64,000 nt of DNA from NCBI RefSeq assembly GCF_042651965.1, contig NZ_JBHSDY010000004.1:62001-126000 (forward strand), written 5' to 3'. Below the pieces are notes generated by a model that was given only the letters and a program-made list of their open reading frames with translations, was not told the DNA's origin and made no database searches. The stretch comes from Castellaniella hirudinis. GTDB lineage: Bacteria; Pseudomonadota; Gammaproteobacteria; Burkholderiales; Burkholderiaceae_B. Below are positions 7,850 to 16,449 of this stretch, piece after piece (within the stretch, counting starts at the first letter, position 1; the number at the start of each line of letters is the position of its first letter). The position numbers and the translations under genes are program-made.

Positions 7850-8632
7850 ATGAACTTCACCGTCGTCATCCCGGCGCGCGCCGCGTCCACCCGCCTGCCC
7901 GGCAAGCCGCTGCTGGATCTGGGCGGCCTGCCGATGGTGGTGCGCACTGCGCGCCAGGCCGCCCGCTCGAACGCCGGCCGGATCCTGATCGCCACCGACC
8001 ACGCCGACATCGCCCGCGCGGCGGCCGAGCACGGCATCGAAGCCCTGATGACGCAAGCCGACCACCCCACCGGCACCGACCGCCTGGCCGAGGTCGCCAC
8101 CACGCTGGGCCTGGGCGACGACGCCATCGTGGTCAACGTCCAGGGCGACGAACCGCTGATCGAACCCGGCTTGATCGATGCCGTGGCCGCCCTGCTGGCA
8201 CAGCACCCCGACGCGGCCATCGCCACCTGTGCGGCGCCGATCCTCGACGCCGAGACCCTGTTCGACCCGAATGCAGTCAAGGTCGTCTGCGGCGCCGACG
8301 CCCGCGCCCTGTATTTTTCCCGCGCCCCCATCCCCTGGGCCCGCGATGCGCTGGCCGATGGCCGGCAGCGCCTGGCTCCCGGGCTGCCGGCCTGGCTGCA
8401 CATCGGCCTGTACGCCTACCGCGCCGGGTTCCTGAGGCAATTCCCGACACTGCCCCCGGGCCGGCTCGAACGTGTCGAGGCCCTGGAGCAACTGCGCGCG
8501 CTGGAACAAGGCTTTCCCATTCTGGTCCACACCGCCGACGCCGTCCCGGCGCGCGGGGTGGACACCCCTGAAGACCTGGCCCGGGTGCGCGCCTTGTTCG
8601 ACAGCGGAGGCTCCCCGCCCACGGCGGCCTGA
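7850..8632 (+). CDS. kdsB: 3-deoxy-manno-octulosonate cytidylyltransferase
   Basis: CMP-Kdo synthetase: activates Kdo with CTP for attachment to lipid A. The protein has 260 residues. The N-terminal PARAASTRLPGKPL (8-21) is the nucleotide-binding signature. NVQGDEPLIEP near residue 95 carries the metal-binding Asp, and YFSRAPIPW and ARGVDTPEDLARV are also family landmarks. It is co-directional with lpxK and UPF0434. Activated Kdo could also serve the capsule lipid anchor suggested by the KpsS-like gene near 63.5 kb, which is an inference. Confidence 0.96.
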   Translation: MNFTVVIPARAASTRLPGKPLLDLGGLPMVVRTARQAARSNAGRILIATDHADIARAAAEHGIEALMTQADHPTGTDRLAEVATTLGLGDDAIVVNVQGDEPLIEPGLIDAVAALLAQHPDAAIATCAAPILDAETLFDPNAVKVVCGADARALYFSRAPIPWARDALADGRQRLAPGLPAWLHIGLYAYRAGFLRQFPTLPPGRLERVEALEQLRALEQGFPILVHTADAVPARGVDTPEDLARVRALFDSGGSPPTAA

Positions 8633-8704
8633 ATCCATGCAGGACTTGCTGCATTGCGGCATAATCGGAAAAATTTGAAAAAGACTGACTGATCGGAGGA
8701 CATC

Positions 8705-9373
8705 ATGCGTTTGATTCTGCTCGGCCCCCCCGGGGCGGGAAAAGGCACCCAGGCGGCCTACATCACCGAAACCTTCGGCATCCCGCAGATTTCGACCGGT
8801 GACATGCTGCGCGCAGCAGTCAAGGCGCAGACCCCGCTGGGCCTGGAAGCCAAGAAGATCATGGACAGCGGCGGCCTGGTCTCCGACGACATCATCATCG
8901 GTCTGGTCCGCGACCGCCTGCAGCAGCCCGACTGCAAGTCCGGCTATCTGTTCGACGGTTTCCCGCGCACCATTCCCCAGGCCGACGCGCTGAAACACGC
9001 CCACGTGGCGCTGGACTACGTGATCGAGATCGCCGTCCCCGAGGAAAACATCATCGAGCGCATGAGCGGCCGGCGTGTGCACGTGGCCAGCGGCCGCACC
9101 TATCACCTCAAGTTCAACCCGCCCAAGCGCGAGGGCCTGGACGACGAGACCGGCGAACCCCTGATCCAGCGCGACGATGACCGCGAGGACACCGTGCGCC
9201 ACCGCCTGTCGGTCTACCGCGACCAGACCCGCCCGCTGGTGGACTACTACTCCGGCTGGGCCGCGACCGGCGCGACCGAAGCGCCCCGCTACGCCCAGAT
9301 CTCGGGCGTGGGCTCGGTCGACGAGATCCGCAACCGCATCCTCGACATCCTGCGCGCGCACCACGCCGCCTGA
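8705..9373 (+). CDS. adk: Adenylate kinase
   Basis: Interconverts ATP and AMP with two ADP. The protein has 222 residues, the long form with a LID domain. The P-loop GPPGAGKGTQ is at 7-16, the AMP-binding region ISTGDMLRAAV follows, LFDGFPRTIPQA is near residue 83 and the LID region (about 122-160) follows GRRVHVASGRTYH. The LID lacks zinc cysteines. A good Shine-Dalgarno, CGGAGGA, precedes the ATG. It is the last gene of the exbB-adk run; the SDR gene follows after 25 bases. Confidence 0.97.
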   Translation: MRLILLGPPGAGKGTQAAYITETFGIPQISTGDMLRAAVKAQTPLGLEAKKIMDSGGLVSDDIIIGLVRDRLQQPDCKSGYLFDGFPRTIPQADALKHAHVALDYVIEIAVPEENIIERMSGRRVHVASGRTYHLKFNPPKREGLDDETGEPLIQRDDDREDTVRHRLSVYRDQTRPLVDYYSGWAATGATEAPRYAQISGVGSVDEIRNRILDILRAHHAA

Positions 9374-9398
9374 TCCGCCGCCGGAACCGGACATCGCC

Positions 9399-10157
9399 AT
9401 GGATATTCGCAATCAAGTCATCCTCATCACCGGCGGCGCCTCGGGTCTGGGCGCCGGCACGGCCCGCGCCCTGGCCGCCCGGGGCGCCCGCGTGGTCCTG
9501 GCCGATGTTCAGGACGAAACCGGCCAGGCCCTGGCCGCCGAACTCGGCCAGACCTACATCCATTGCGACGTCACTGCCGAAGCCGACGCCCAGGCGGCCG
9601 TCGATGCCGCCACGGCGCAGGGCACGCTGCGCGGCTTGGTCAATTGCGCCGGCATCGCGCCCGCTGCGCGCATCGTCGGCAAAAACGGCCCGCACGAACT
9701 GTCCCTGTTCCGCCGCGTGATCGACATCAACCTGATCGGCACCTTCAATATGGCCCGGCTGGCGGCCCAGGCCATGTCGGCCAACGAACCGCAGGCCACC
9801 GGCGAGCGCGGCGTGCTCGTCAACACCGCCTCGGTCGCCGCCTACGACGGCCAGATCGGCCAGGCCGCTTACGCCGCCTCCAAGGCCGGCATCGTCGGCA
9901 TGACCTTGTCGATCGCGCGCGACCTGTCGCGCCTGGGCATCCGCTGCATGACGATTGCCCCGGGCATTTTCGGCACGCCCATGCTGTTCGGCATGCCCCA
10001 GGAAGTCCAGGATTCCCTGGCCGCCAGCGTGCCCTTCCCTTCGCGCCTGGGCCGCCCCGAGGACTACGCCAGGCTGGTGCTCTCGATCTTCGAGAACGAC
10101 ATGCTCAACGGCGAAACGATCCGCCTGGACGGCGCCATCCGCATGGCGCCTAAATAA
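9399..10157 (+). CDS. Short-chain dehydrogenase, 3-hydroxyacyl-CoA dehydrogenase type 2-like
   Basis: NAD-dependent oxidoreductase of 252 residues. The cofactor motif TGGASGLG is at 11-18, with Asp36 (VVLADVQ) favouring NAD. NCAGI is present, and the catalytic Ser145, Tyr158 and Lys162 lie in NTASVAAYDGQIGQAAYAAS and the following Lys. Overall similarity is to the HSD10/type II 3-hydroxyacyl-CoA dehydrogenase group, suggesting a role in fatty-acid or branched-chain amino-acid breakdown; the substrate is inferred. An upstream extension of the frame overlaps adk and is not real. Confidence 0.88.
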   Translation: MDIRNQVILITGGASGLGAGTARALAARGARVVLADVQDETGQALAAELGQTYIHCDVTAEADAQAAVDAATAQGTLRGLVNCAGIAPAARIVGKNGPHELSLFRRVIDINLIGTFNMARLAAQAMSANEPQATGERGVLVNTASVAAYDGQIGQAAYAASKAGIVGMTLSIARDLSRLGIRCMTIAPGIFGTPMLFGMPQEVQDSLAASVPFPSRLGRPEDYARLVLSIFENDMLNGETIRLDGAIRMAPK

Positions 10158-10162
10158 AAAAA

Positions 10163-11719
10163 TTGAGCCTCCTCCGCTCAGCCGCGACGATCAGCGGCCT
10201 GACTCTGTTTTCCCGTGTCACCGGCATGCTGCGCGATGTGCTCATCGCGTCGATGTACGGCGCGGGGCCGTTGACGGACGCGTTCTGGGTGGCTTTCCGA
10301 ATCCCCAATCTGCTGCGCCGCCTGTTCGCCGAGGGCGCTTTTTCCCAGGCCTTCGTCCCCATCCTGGGTGAAGTCCGCCAGCGCGGCGACCATGAAACCC
10401 TGCGACGCCTGCTGGACCGGGTGGCCCTGCTGTTGTTCGTCGCCCTGTGCGGCGTCACGCTCGTCGGCATGCTGGGAGCGACCTGGGTCGTCACCGCCAT
10501 GGCCAGCGGCATGCGCAACGCGGCCCGCGCCCATGAATTCGGCGAGGCCGTGTGGATGACCCGGCTGATGTTCCCCTACATCATCTGCATGTCGCTGGTG
10601 GCCTTTGCCTCGGGCGTGCTCAATACCTTCAGCCGCTTCGCCGTCCCGGCGTTCACCCCGGTCCTGCTGAACCTGTCGATGATCGGCGCCAGCCTGCTGC
10701 TGGCCGACCGGATGGCCGAACCCATCCACGCCCTGGCGGCCGGCGTCATGATCGGCGGGGTGCTGCAATTGGCCGTGCAGTGGGTCGCACTGGGGCGCCT
10801 GGGCCTGCTGCCGCGCTGGGGCCAGGGCCTGCGGGCGGCCTGGGGGGATCCCACGGTGCGCCGCATCCTGCGGCAGATGCTGCCGGCCACCCTGGGGGTG
10901 TCGGTCGCGCAATTGTCCCTGCTGATCAATACCAATATCGCCACCTGGCTCGCGCCGGGCAGCGTCACCTGGCTGTCCTTCGCCGACCGGCTGATGGAAT
11001 TCCCCACCGCCCTGCTGGGCGTCGCCCTGGGCACGGTGCTGCTGCCCAGCCTGTCGGCGGCCCACGCGCGCCAGGACCACGCCGCCTACAACGCCCTGCT
11101 GGACTGGGGGCTGCGCCTGGTGCTGCTGCTGGGCCTGCCGGCCGCCCTGGGCATGGCCCTGCTGTCCGACGGGCTGGTCGCCGTCCTGTTCAACTATGGC
11201 GCCTTTTCCCCCGCCGACGTGGCCCAGACCCGGCTGGCCGTGATGGCCTACGCCGTCGGCCTGCTCGGCCTGCTGGCGATCAAGATTCTGGCGCCCGGGT
11301 TCTACGCCAAGCAGGACATCCGCACCCCGGTGCGCATCGCCATCGCCGTGCTGGTGTTCACCCAGTTGCTGAACCTGGTCCTGGTGCCCTGGCTGGCCCA
11401 TGCGGGCCTGGCCCTGTCCATCGGCCTGGGCGCCAGCGCCAACGCCCTGACCCTGGTGATCCTGCTGCGCCGCCGGGGACTGTACGCCCCGCTGCCCGGC
11501 TGGCCCCGCTTCTGCCTGCGCCTGCTGCCCGCCCTGGCGGCCCTGGCCGCCGTGCTGCTGGCCGCCGACCGTCACCTGGACTGGATCGCCCTGGGCGCCC
11601 ATCCGGGCCTCCGCGCCGCCTGGCTGACGGCCGTGCTGGCCCTGGCCGTGCTGGCCTATTTCAGCGCCTTGTTTTTATTCGGTTTTCGTCCGAGAGACTT
11701 TACACGTCGGCGTGCATAG
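10163..11719 (+). CDS. murJ: Lipid II flippase MurJ (MviN)
   Basis: Inner-membrane flippase for the peptidoglycan precursor lipid II, MOP superfamily. The protein has 518 residues and about fourteen membrane helices. The N-terminus SLLRSAATISGLTLFSRVTG and the downstream RDVLIASMYGAGPLTDAFWV and RRLFAEGAFSQAFVPI are characteristic. The start is TTG at 10163, supported only by alignment with the family N-terminus; the Shine-Dalgarno is poor. The 3' end contains the rpsT promoter. Confidence 0.95.
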   Translation: MSLLRSAATISGLTLFSRVTGMLRDVLIASMYGAGPLTDAFWVAFRIPNLLRRLFAEGAFSQAFVPILGEVRQRGDHETLRRLLDRVALLLFVALCGVTLVGMLGATWVVTAMASGMRNAARAHEFGEAVWMTRLMFPYIICMSLVAFASGVLNTFSRFAVPAFTPVLLNLSMIGASLLLADRMAEPIHALAAGVMIGGVLQLAVQWVALGRLGLLPRWGQGLRAAWGDPTVRRILRQMLPATLGVSVAQLSLLINTNIATWLAPGSVTWLSFADRLMEFPTALLGVALGTVLLPSLSAAHARQDHAAYNALLDWGLRLVLLLGLPAALGMALLSDGLVAVLFNYGAFSPADVAQTRLAVMAYAVGLLGLLAIKILAPGFYAKQDIRTPVRIAIAVLVFTQLLNLVLVPWLAHAGLALSIGLGASANALTLVILLRRRGLYAPLPGWPRFCLRLLPALAALAAVLLAADRHLDWIALGAHPGLRAAWLTAVLALAVLAYFSALFLFGFRPRDFTRRRA

Positions 11720-11727
11720 GCTAGAAT
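11699..11727 (+). promoter_or_regulatory. Sigma-70 promoter for rpsT
   Basis: TTTACA (11699-11704), a 17-bp spacer and TAGAAT (11722-11727). Five of six positions match in each hexamer with ideal spacing. It straddles the murJ stop and lies 38 bp upstream of the rpsT start. Confidence 0.75.
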
Positions 11728-11764
11728 CGCTGTCTTTGACGCAACCCCGCATACAAATACTTTT

Positions 11765-12028
11765 ATGGCTAATTCCGCTCAAGCTCGCAAGCGCGCCCGC
11801 CAGGCTGTCGCTCATAACAAACACAACGCCAGCATGCGTTCGATGCTGCGTACCGCCATCAAGCGCGTGCGCCAGGCCATCGAAGCGGGCGACCAGACCG
11901 CCGCCAACGACGTCTTCCGCAAGGCCAGCGCTGTCATCGACCGCGTGGCTGACAAGCAGATCATCCACAAGAACAAGGCCGCTCGCCACAAGAGCCGCCT
12001 GTCGGCCGCGATCAAGGCCCTGGCCTGA
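11765..12028 (+). CDS. rpsT: 30S ribosomal protein S20
   Basis: Primary 16S rRNA-binding protein of the small subunit. It has 87 residues, the usual size, and is strongly basic. MANSAQARKRARQ at the N-terminus and NKAARHKSRLSAAIKAL at the C-terminus are diagnostic. It is monocistronic, between its own promoter overlapping murJ and a strong terminator 25 bases after the stop. Confidence 0.98.
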   Translation: MANSAQARKRARQAVAHNKHNASMRSMLRTAIKRVRQAIEAGDQTAANDVFRKASAVIDRVADKQIIHKNKAARHKSRLSAAIKALA

Positions 12029-12052
12029 TCCAAGCCCCGGGGCTTGCGCCAG

Positions 12053-12080
12053 AAAAAAGGACGCTGCGGCGTCCTTTTTG
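12053..12080 (+). terminator. Bidirectional Rho-independent terminator after rpsT
   Basis: A6 followed by GGACGC (12059-12064), loop TGCG, GCGTCC (12069-12074) and a T5 run. The A run on one side and the T run on the other let it work for rpsT on the plus strand and for argF on the minus strand. Confidence 0.92.
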
Positions 12081-12131
12081 TTTTGGATAAAGCGGGCTTT
12101 TAATTGGGATGGATGAGCTTGTCAGACAAGG

Positions 12132-12172
12132 CGCAAACCGCAGCGATAGCCCAGCTATCGCGAGGATTTGCA
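12132..12172. repeat. Extended palindromic element downstream of argF
   Basis: A perfect 8-bp inverted repeat GCGATAGC-CCA-GCTATCGC (12143-12161) sits inside a longer imperfect one. After a small internal loop, the outer arms pair again (CGCAAAC with ATTTGCAACG). The sequence has the look of a REP-like intergenic palindrome rather than a terminator, as there is no T run. It is the only structured part of the 108 bp between the rpsT terminator and the argF stop. Confidence 0.6.
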
Positions 12173-12188
12173 ACGCAGTATGGCGAGC

Positions 12189-13130
12189 TCAGGCGCCTAA
12201 TCTTCCCAATAACAGGAACTCCATCAGGGCCTTCTGCACATGCAGGCGGTTTTCCGCCTCGTCCCAGACGACGCTCTGCGGCCCATCGATGACCTCGCCG
12301 GTGACTTCTTCGCCCCGGTGCGCCGGCAGGCAGTGCATGAACACGGCGTCGGCATTGGCGGCCGCCATCATGCGGGCGTCTACACACCAGTCGGCAAAGG
12401 CCAGGCGGCGGGCTTCGTTTTCGGCCTCGTAGCCCATGCTGGTCCAGACGTCCGTCGTGACCAGATCAGCGCCCTTGCAGGCCTCGATCGGGTCATCGAA
12501 TTCGCGCAGGATGGAAGCGGGCTGGCTGCCCACCCGCAGCGGGTCCAGGCGGTAGCCGGCCGGCGCCGACACGTGCAGCGTGAAGCCCAGCAGTTCGGCC
12601 GCCTGCAGCCAGGTGTAGGACATATTGTTGGCATCACCGATCCAGGCGACCGTCTTGCCCCGGATCGAGCCGCGATGCTCGATGAAGGTCAGGACGTCGG
12701 CCAGGATCTGGCAGGGATGGTATTCGTTGGTCAGGCCGTTGATGACCGGCACCCGGGAATGAGCAGCAAAGCGCTCGATGCGCGTTTGCTCAAAGGTGCG
12801 GATCATCACCAGGTCGACCATGCGGGAAATCACGCGGGCAGTGTCCTCAATGGGTTCGGAACGGCCCAGCTGAGAGCCTTCGGTGGTCAGATAGATGACC
12901 GCACCGCCCAACTGGTACATGCCGGCCTCGAACGACACCCGGGTGCGGGTACTGGCCTTTTCGAACACCATGGCCAGGTTGCGGTCATGCAGGGTGTGGT
13001 GCGGCAGGTAGCGCTTGAACTTGTCTTTGATGAGGCGCGCCCGGTCGATGACGTAGAGGATCTCGTCCTCGGAAAAATCACGCAACTGCAGAAAGTGACG
13101 CAAAGGCCCGGTCGGATTGGCGGCAGACAT
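12189..13130 (-). CDS. argF: Ornithine carbamoyltransferase
   Basis: Makes citrulline from ornithine and carbamoyl phosphate in arginine biosynthesis. The protein has 313 residues. The carbamoyl-phosphate motif STRTR is at 60-64, HPCQILADV is central, and HCLPAHRGEEV near the C-terminus carries the ornithine-binding Cys. The longer frame to 13280 adds about 50 residues without similarity, so the ATG at 13130 is used. The next arginine gene, argG, is on the same strand beyond a small DUF3579 gene. Confidence 0.97.
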   Translation of the reverse strand: MSAANPTGPLRHFLQLRDFSEDEILYVIDRARLIKDKFKRYLPHHTLHDRNLAMVFEKASTRTRVSFEAGMYQLGGAVIYLTTEGSQLGRSEPIEDTARVISRMVDLVMIRTFEQTRIERFAAHSRVPVINGLTNEYHPCQILADVLTFIEHRGSIRGKTVAWIGDANNMSYTWLQAAELLGFTLHVSAPAGYRLDPLRVGSQPASILREFDDPIEACKGADLVTTDVWTSMGYEAENEARRLAFADWCVDARMMAAANADAVFMHCLPAHRGEEVTGEVIDGPQSVVWDEAENRLHVQKALMEFLLLGRLGA

Positions 13131-13319
13131 GTCAAACCCTGAGTAAAACGAACATCTTACCGTGTGCCCGAAACACGTGCAAAGCTTTGCCCCCCTCGAT
13201 CGGATACAATGCGCGGCGAAGGGGATGTCACCCGTCCTTGATTTCGTACGCCATCCGGCCCGCGATACCCGCGAGCCCATGGCCCCTCAGGACGTGCGTC
13301 CCATCTTTGGAACCACCAC

Positions 13320-13622
13320 ATGAGCGACCCTGTCCAGCACCTGATCATCCACGGCAAGACCCTGGAGGGCCAGCGGTTTCGACCCAGCGACTGGGCCGAG
13401 CGCCTGGCGGGGGTCCTGTCTCAGTTCCGGCCGGCCGGCTCCGTCGCCAGCCCCCTGTCCTACTCCCCCTACGCCATGCCGCGCACCCTGGACGGCCTGC
13501 CCTGCGTGATGATCGACCATCGACTGCGTCAGCTCGAACCCCTGGCCTGGAAATTCGCCTGCGACTTCGCCGACAGCAATCATCTGCAGACCACCGATAC
13601 CGCTGAATGCGCCGACAAATGA
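13320..13622 (+). CDS. DUF3579 domain protein
   Basis: Conserved hypothetical protein of 100 residues. I recognise it as the DUF3579 protein found beside arginine genes in Betaproteobacteria, from the segments IIHGKTLEGQRFRPSDWAER and LDGLPCVMIDHRLRQLEPLAW. It has no signal peptide or membrane segment and no evident catalytic motif. It is divergent from argF (189-bp gap) and convergent with argG, with a hairpin terminator between. Function is unknown. Confidence 0.85.
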   Translation: MSDPVQHLIIHGKTLEGQRFRPSDWAERLAGVLSQFRPAGSVASPLSYSPYAMPRTLDGLPCVMIDHRLRQLEPLAWKFACDFADSNHLQTTDTAECADK

Positions 13623-13623
13623 A

Positions 13624-13648
13624 ATAGGGCTCCCAAAGGGAGCCCTAT
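13624..13648. terminator. Hairpin terminator between DUF3579 gene and argG
   Basis: A perfect 11-bp inverted repeat (ATAGGGCTCCC-AAA-GGGAGCCCTAT) starts one base after the DUF3579 stop. It has no long T run, but the stem is strong and symmetric, so it may serve both convergent genes. Confidence 0.75.
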
Positions 13649-13696
13649 CACTCACGCACGGCCCCGGCGGGACGCCCGGAAGCGTCCCCGCCCGGA

Positions 13697-15040
13697 TCAT
13701 TTCACCGGCGCATCCTGCTTCAGTTGCGGAATGTCCGACTGGCTGGTCTTGGTCAGCAGGCCCGTCTGGGTGTAGGTGAACAGCTTGGCGCGCGTGTCCA
13801 CGATATCCAGATTGCGCATCGTCAACTGGCCGATGCGGTCCAGCGGCGAGAACACGGACTCGCCCTTTTCCATCGTCAGGCGGTCGGGGTGATAAGTCAG
13901 GTTGGGCGAGCGCGTGTCCAGGATGGAATAATCATTGCCCCGGCGCAGTTCCAGCGCGACCTCGCCGGTGATGGCGCGCGCCACCCAGCGCTGGGCGGTC
14001 TCGCGCAGCATGATGGCCTGGGGATCGAACCAGCGGCCCTGGTACAGCAGGCGGCCCAGGCGCAGGCCGTTGATGCGGTACTGCTCGATCGTGTCTTCGT
14101 TGTGGATCCCGGTCACCAGGCGCTCGTAGGCGGCGTGCAGCAGCGCCATGCCCGGGGCCTCGTAGATGCCGCGGCTCTTGGCCTCGATGATGCGGTTCTC
14201 GATCTGGTCGCTCATGCCCAGGCCATGGCGCCCGCCGATGCGGTTGGCCTCCAGCATCAGTTCGACCGGATCGGCGTATTCCACCCCGTTCAGGGCCACC
14301 GGCTGCCCCTGCTCGAAGCGCACCGTGACCTCTTCGGCCTTGACCTCGACGTCGGGCTTCCAGAACGCCACGCCCATGATGGGCTGGACGATGCGGATAC
14401 CCGAATTCAGGTGTTCCAGGTCCTTGGCCTCGTGCGTGGCGCCCAGCATGTTGGAGTCCGTGGAATACGCCTTTTCCGCCGACATCTTGTAATCGAAGCC
14501 GTTTTCCTGCATGTACTGGGACATTTCGGCGCGGCCGCCCAGTTCATCGATGAACTGCTGGTCCAGCCAGGGCTTGTAGATCTTCAGGTCCGGATTGGTC
14601 AGCAGGCCGTAGCGGTAGAAGCGCTCGATGTCATTGCCCTTGAACGTGCTGCCGTCGCCCCAGATGTGGACGTCGTCTTCGCGCATGGCCGACACCAGCA
14701 TCGTGCCCGTGACCGCGCGGCCGATGGGCGTGGTGTTGAAGTACGTCACCCCGCCGGTGGAAATGTGGAAGGCATTGCATTGCAGGGCGGCGATGCCCTC
14801 GGCCACCAGTTGCGCGCGGCAGTCGACCAGGCGCGCACCCTGGGCGCCGTAGCGCAGGGCCTTGCGGGGGATTTCATCGTAATCCGGCTCGTCAGGCTGC
14901 CCCAGATTCGCCGTATAGGAGTACGGCAGCGCGCCCTTGTTCTTCATCCACAGCAGCGCAGCGCTGGTATCCAGCCCGCCCGAAAAGGCGATGCCGACCT
15001 TCTGCCCGGTCGGCAGGTTTTCAAGAATGGTTGTGCTCAT
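13697..15040 (-). CDS. argG: Argininosuccinate synthase (E. coli-type)
   Basis: Condenses citrulline and aspartate with ATP. The protein has 447 residues, the longer E. coli-like class. The N-type ATP pyrophosphatase motif AFSGGLDTS is at 18-26. FHISTGGVTYFNTTPIGRAV, TDSNMLGATHEAKDLE and NRIGGRHGLGMSDQIENRI are diagnostic. A long open frame on the opposite strand is a coding shadow. It lies downstream (minus strand) of an unrelated hydrolase gene. Confidence 0.97.
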   Translation of the reverse strand: MSTTILENLPTGQKVGIAFSGGLDTSAALLWMKNKGALPYSYTANLGQPDEPDYDEIPRKALRYGAQGARLVDCRAQLVAEGIAALQCNAFHISTGGVTYFNTTPIGRAVTGTMLVSAMREDDVHIWGDGSTFKGNDIERFYRYGLLTNPDLKIYKPWLDQQFIDELGGRAEMSQYMQENGFDYKMSAEKAYSTDSNMLGATHEAKDLEHLNSGIRIVQPIMGVAFWKPDVEVKAEEVTVRFEQGQPVALNGVEYADPVELMLEANRIGGRHGLGMSDQIENRIIEAKSRGIYEAPGMALLHAAYERLVTGIHNEDTIEQYRINGLRLGRLLYQGRWFDPQAIMLRETAQRWVARAITGEVALELRRGNDYSILDTRSPNLTYHPDRLTMEKGESVFSPLDRIGQLTMRNLDIVDTRAKLFTYTQTGLLTKTSQSDIPQLKQDAPVK

Positions 15041-15079
15041 GGGGATCCGGATAAGCCTGAGATTGAAATCAACTTGCCA

Positions 15080-16309
15080 TTATATCGTTTGCAGCGTCTC
15101 GTCCAGCCAATCCATCGCCACCGCCGCCGACAGGGACAGATTGCCCACCTGACAATGCGCATCCGCGCCCTCTTGTGCGGTGAACAGCCGCGGCGTGCAG
15201 CGCCCGCCGACCGCGTCCTGGAACACCTGCCACTGCCGCAGGGGCTCGGCCCCCTCTCCGTCGCCCACCAGCGCCAGCGACGGGCAGCGGATGGCAGCCA
15301 GCTCATCCGCGCTCAGCCGGAAGTCCAGGATGCGGCGATAGGTCCGGCTGAAGGTCGGCCGGCCGAAACGCAGCATCAGATTGCGCGACATCGCGCGCGT
15401 CTGGGCGTTCATCACGGTATCGGGGATGTGCGCCAGATCCGCCACGCTGAAATCATCCGACTCGGGCAGCGTCGCCGGATCGAGCCCGATGAAGGAAGTC
15501 ATGTAAGCGTGCAGGTCGGTGATCGGCGAATTGGGCACCAGCGCCCGGATCCGCGGTTCGTGCGCCGCGATGCGGGACGCGAAATACCCGCCGAAGCTGA
15601 TGCCCATCAGGGCCAGGCGGCGCGGGTCCATCCCCGGCTGCGCGAGCGCATAGTCCACCGCCTGCCGGCCGACCCGCTCGAATTCGGGCGCGAAATGGCT
15701 GGCCTCGTTGAAGCGCCAGGTGTCCATCTGGCCCGGGCCGGTGAACAACAGCAGATCGTAGCCGCGTTCGAGCGCCGGCCGACCGTAGGCCAGATAGGAT
15801 TCTTCGAGCGTGCCGTCGAATCCGCTGACGATCATCAGCATGCGGTCGCCGGCGCTGCGCGCGCGACGGACGTGATAGGCGGGCAGGCGCAGGCCCTCGT
15901 GAGAGAACCAGAGCTCCACGCAGGTCGCCTCGTCCCACTGCATCGCCCCCAGAAAGGCCTGACGACTGGCCAGGCCGTACTCCAGGTGGCGCGGATCGTC
16001 CACCGGACAGTAGTATTCGGCCGCGCGATAGCTGTTGCAGGCCACCAGATATTGATCCCTGGCGCTGATTGCATGCCCCTTGTCCGCCCGCATCGCGGCA
16101 TCCTCGGATTGACGCCGGCCCGCCTCGGCGAAGGTTTCGATCCACGAGGCCGGATCGGCATCGCGGATCCGCGCGGCCGCCGCCAGGCATTCGCCGACCG
16201 AGGCGCCCCCGTATCGCACCGAACCCAGATGGCGCATGAGTTGATGGTCCATCTCCGGGTCGTGAAAACCCTGCACCCGCGTATGCCCGCGCTCCAACGC
16301 TGCACCCAT
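15080..16309 (-). CDS. Alpha/beta hydrolase, DHPON hydrolase/FrsA-like
   Basis: Cytoplasmic hydrolase of 409 residues. An N-terminal helical domain (about 1-150) precedes the alpha/beta-hydrolase core, as in 2,6-dihydroxypseudooxynicotine hydrolase-type and FrsA-type proteins. The nucleophile elbow GISFGG (236-241) gives Ser238. A histidine in GADAHCQVGN near residue 388 is the likely catalytic base, and an Asp or Glu near VGDGEGAE is the probable acid. The substrate is unknown; this class includes C-C bond hydrolases. The stop is 39 bases from the argG start on the same strand. Confidence 0.75.
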   Translation of the reverse strand: MGAALERGHTRVQGFHDPEMDHQLMRHLGSVRYGGASVGECLAAAARIRDADPASWIETFAEAGRRQSEDAAMRADKGHAISARDQYLVACNSYRAAEYYCPVDDPRHLEYGLASRQAFLGAMQWDEATCVELWFSHEGLRLPAYHVRRARSAGDRMLMIVSGFDGTLEESYLAYGRPALERGYDLLLFTGPGQMDTWRFNEASHFAPEFERVGRQAVDYALAQPGMDPRRLALMGISFGGYFASRIAAHEPRIRALVPNSPITDLHAYMTSFIGLDPATLPESDDFSVADLAHIPDTVMNAQTRAMSRNLMLRFGRPTFSRTYRRILDFRLSADELAAIRCPSLALVGDGEGAEPLRQWQVFQDAVGGRCTPRLFTAQEGADAHCQVGNLSLSAAVAMDWLDETLQTI

Positions 16310-16449
16310 TGCGCCTCCCCGGCCGTACCGGCCTGTCGATCATGATCGAATCCATCCCCTGCCAGCATAAGCCGCGCAGCGGTGACACGGCTATGCTACG
16401 GTGAACGGACCGGGATTTCTCTTCCCGCCGCGCCACCGACAGGACCGCC

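Noticed and set aside
13724..16345. An 873-codon open frame on the plus strand
   Set aside because: It lies antisense to argG and the alpha/beta hydrolase, both clear genes. Long antisense frames are expected at this GC content; the translation is rich in Arg, Gln and His with no domain.
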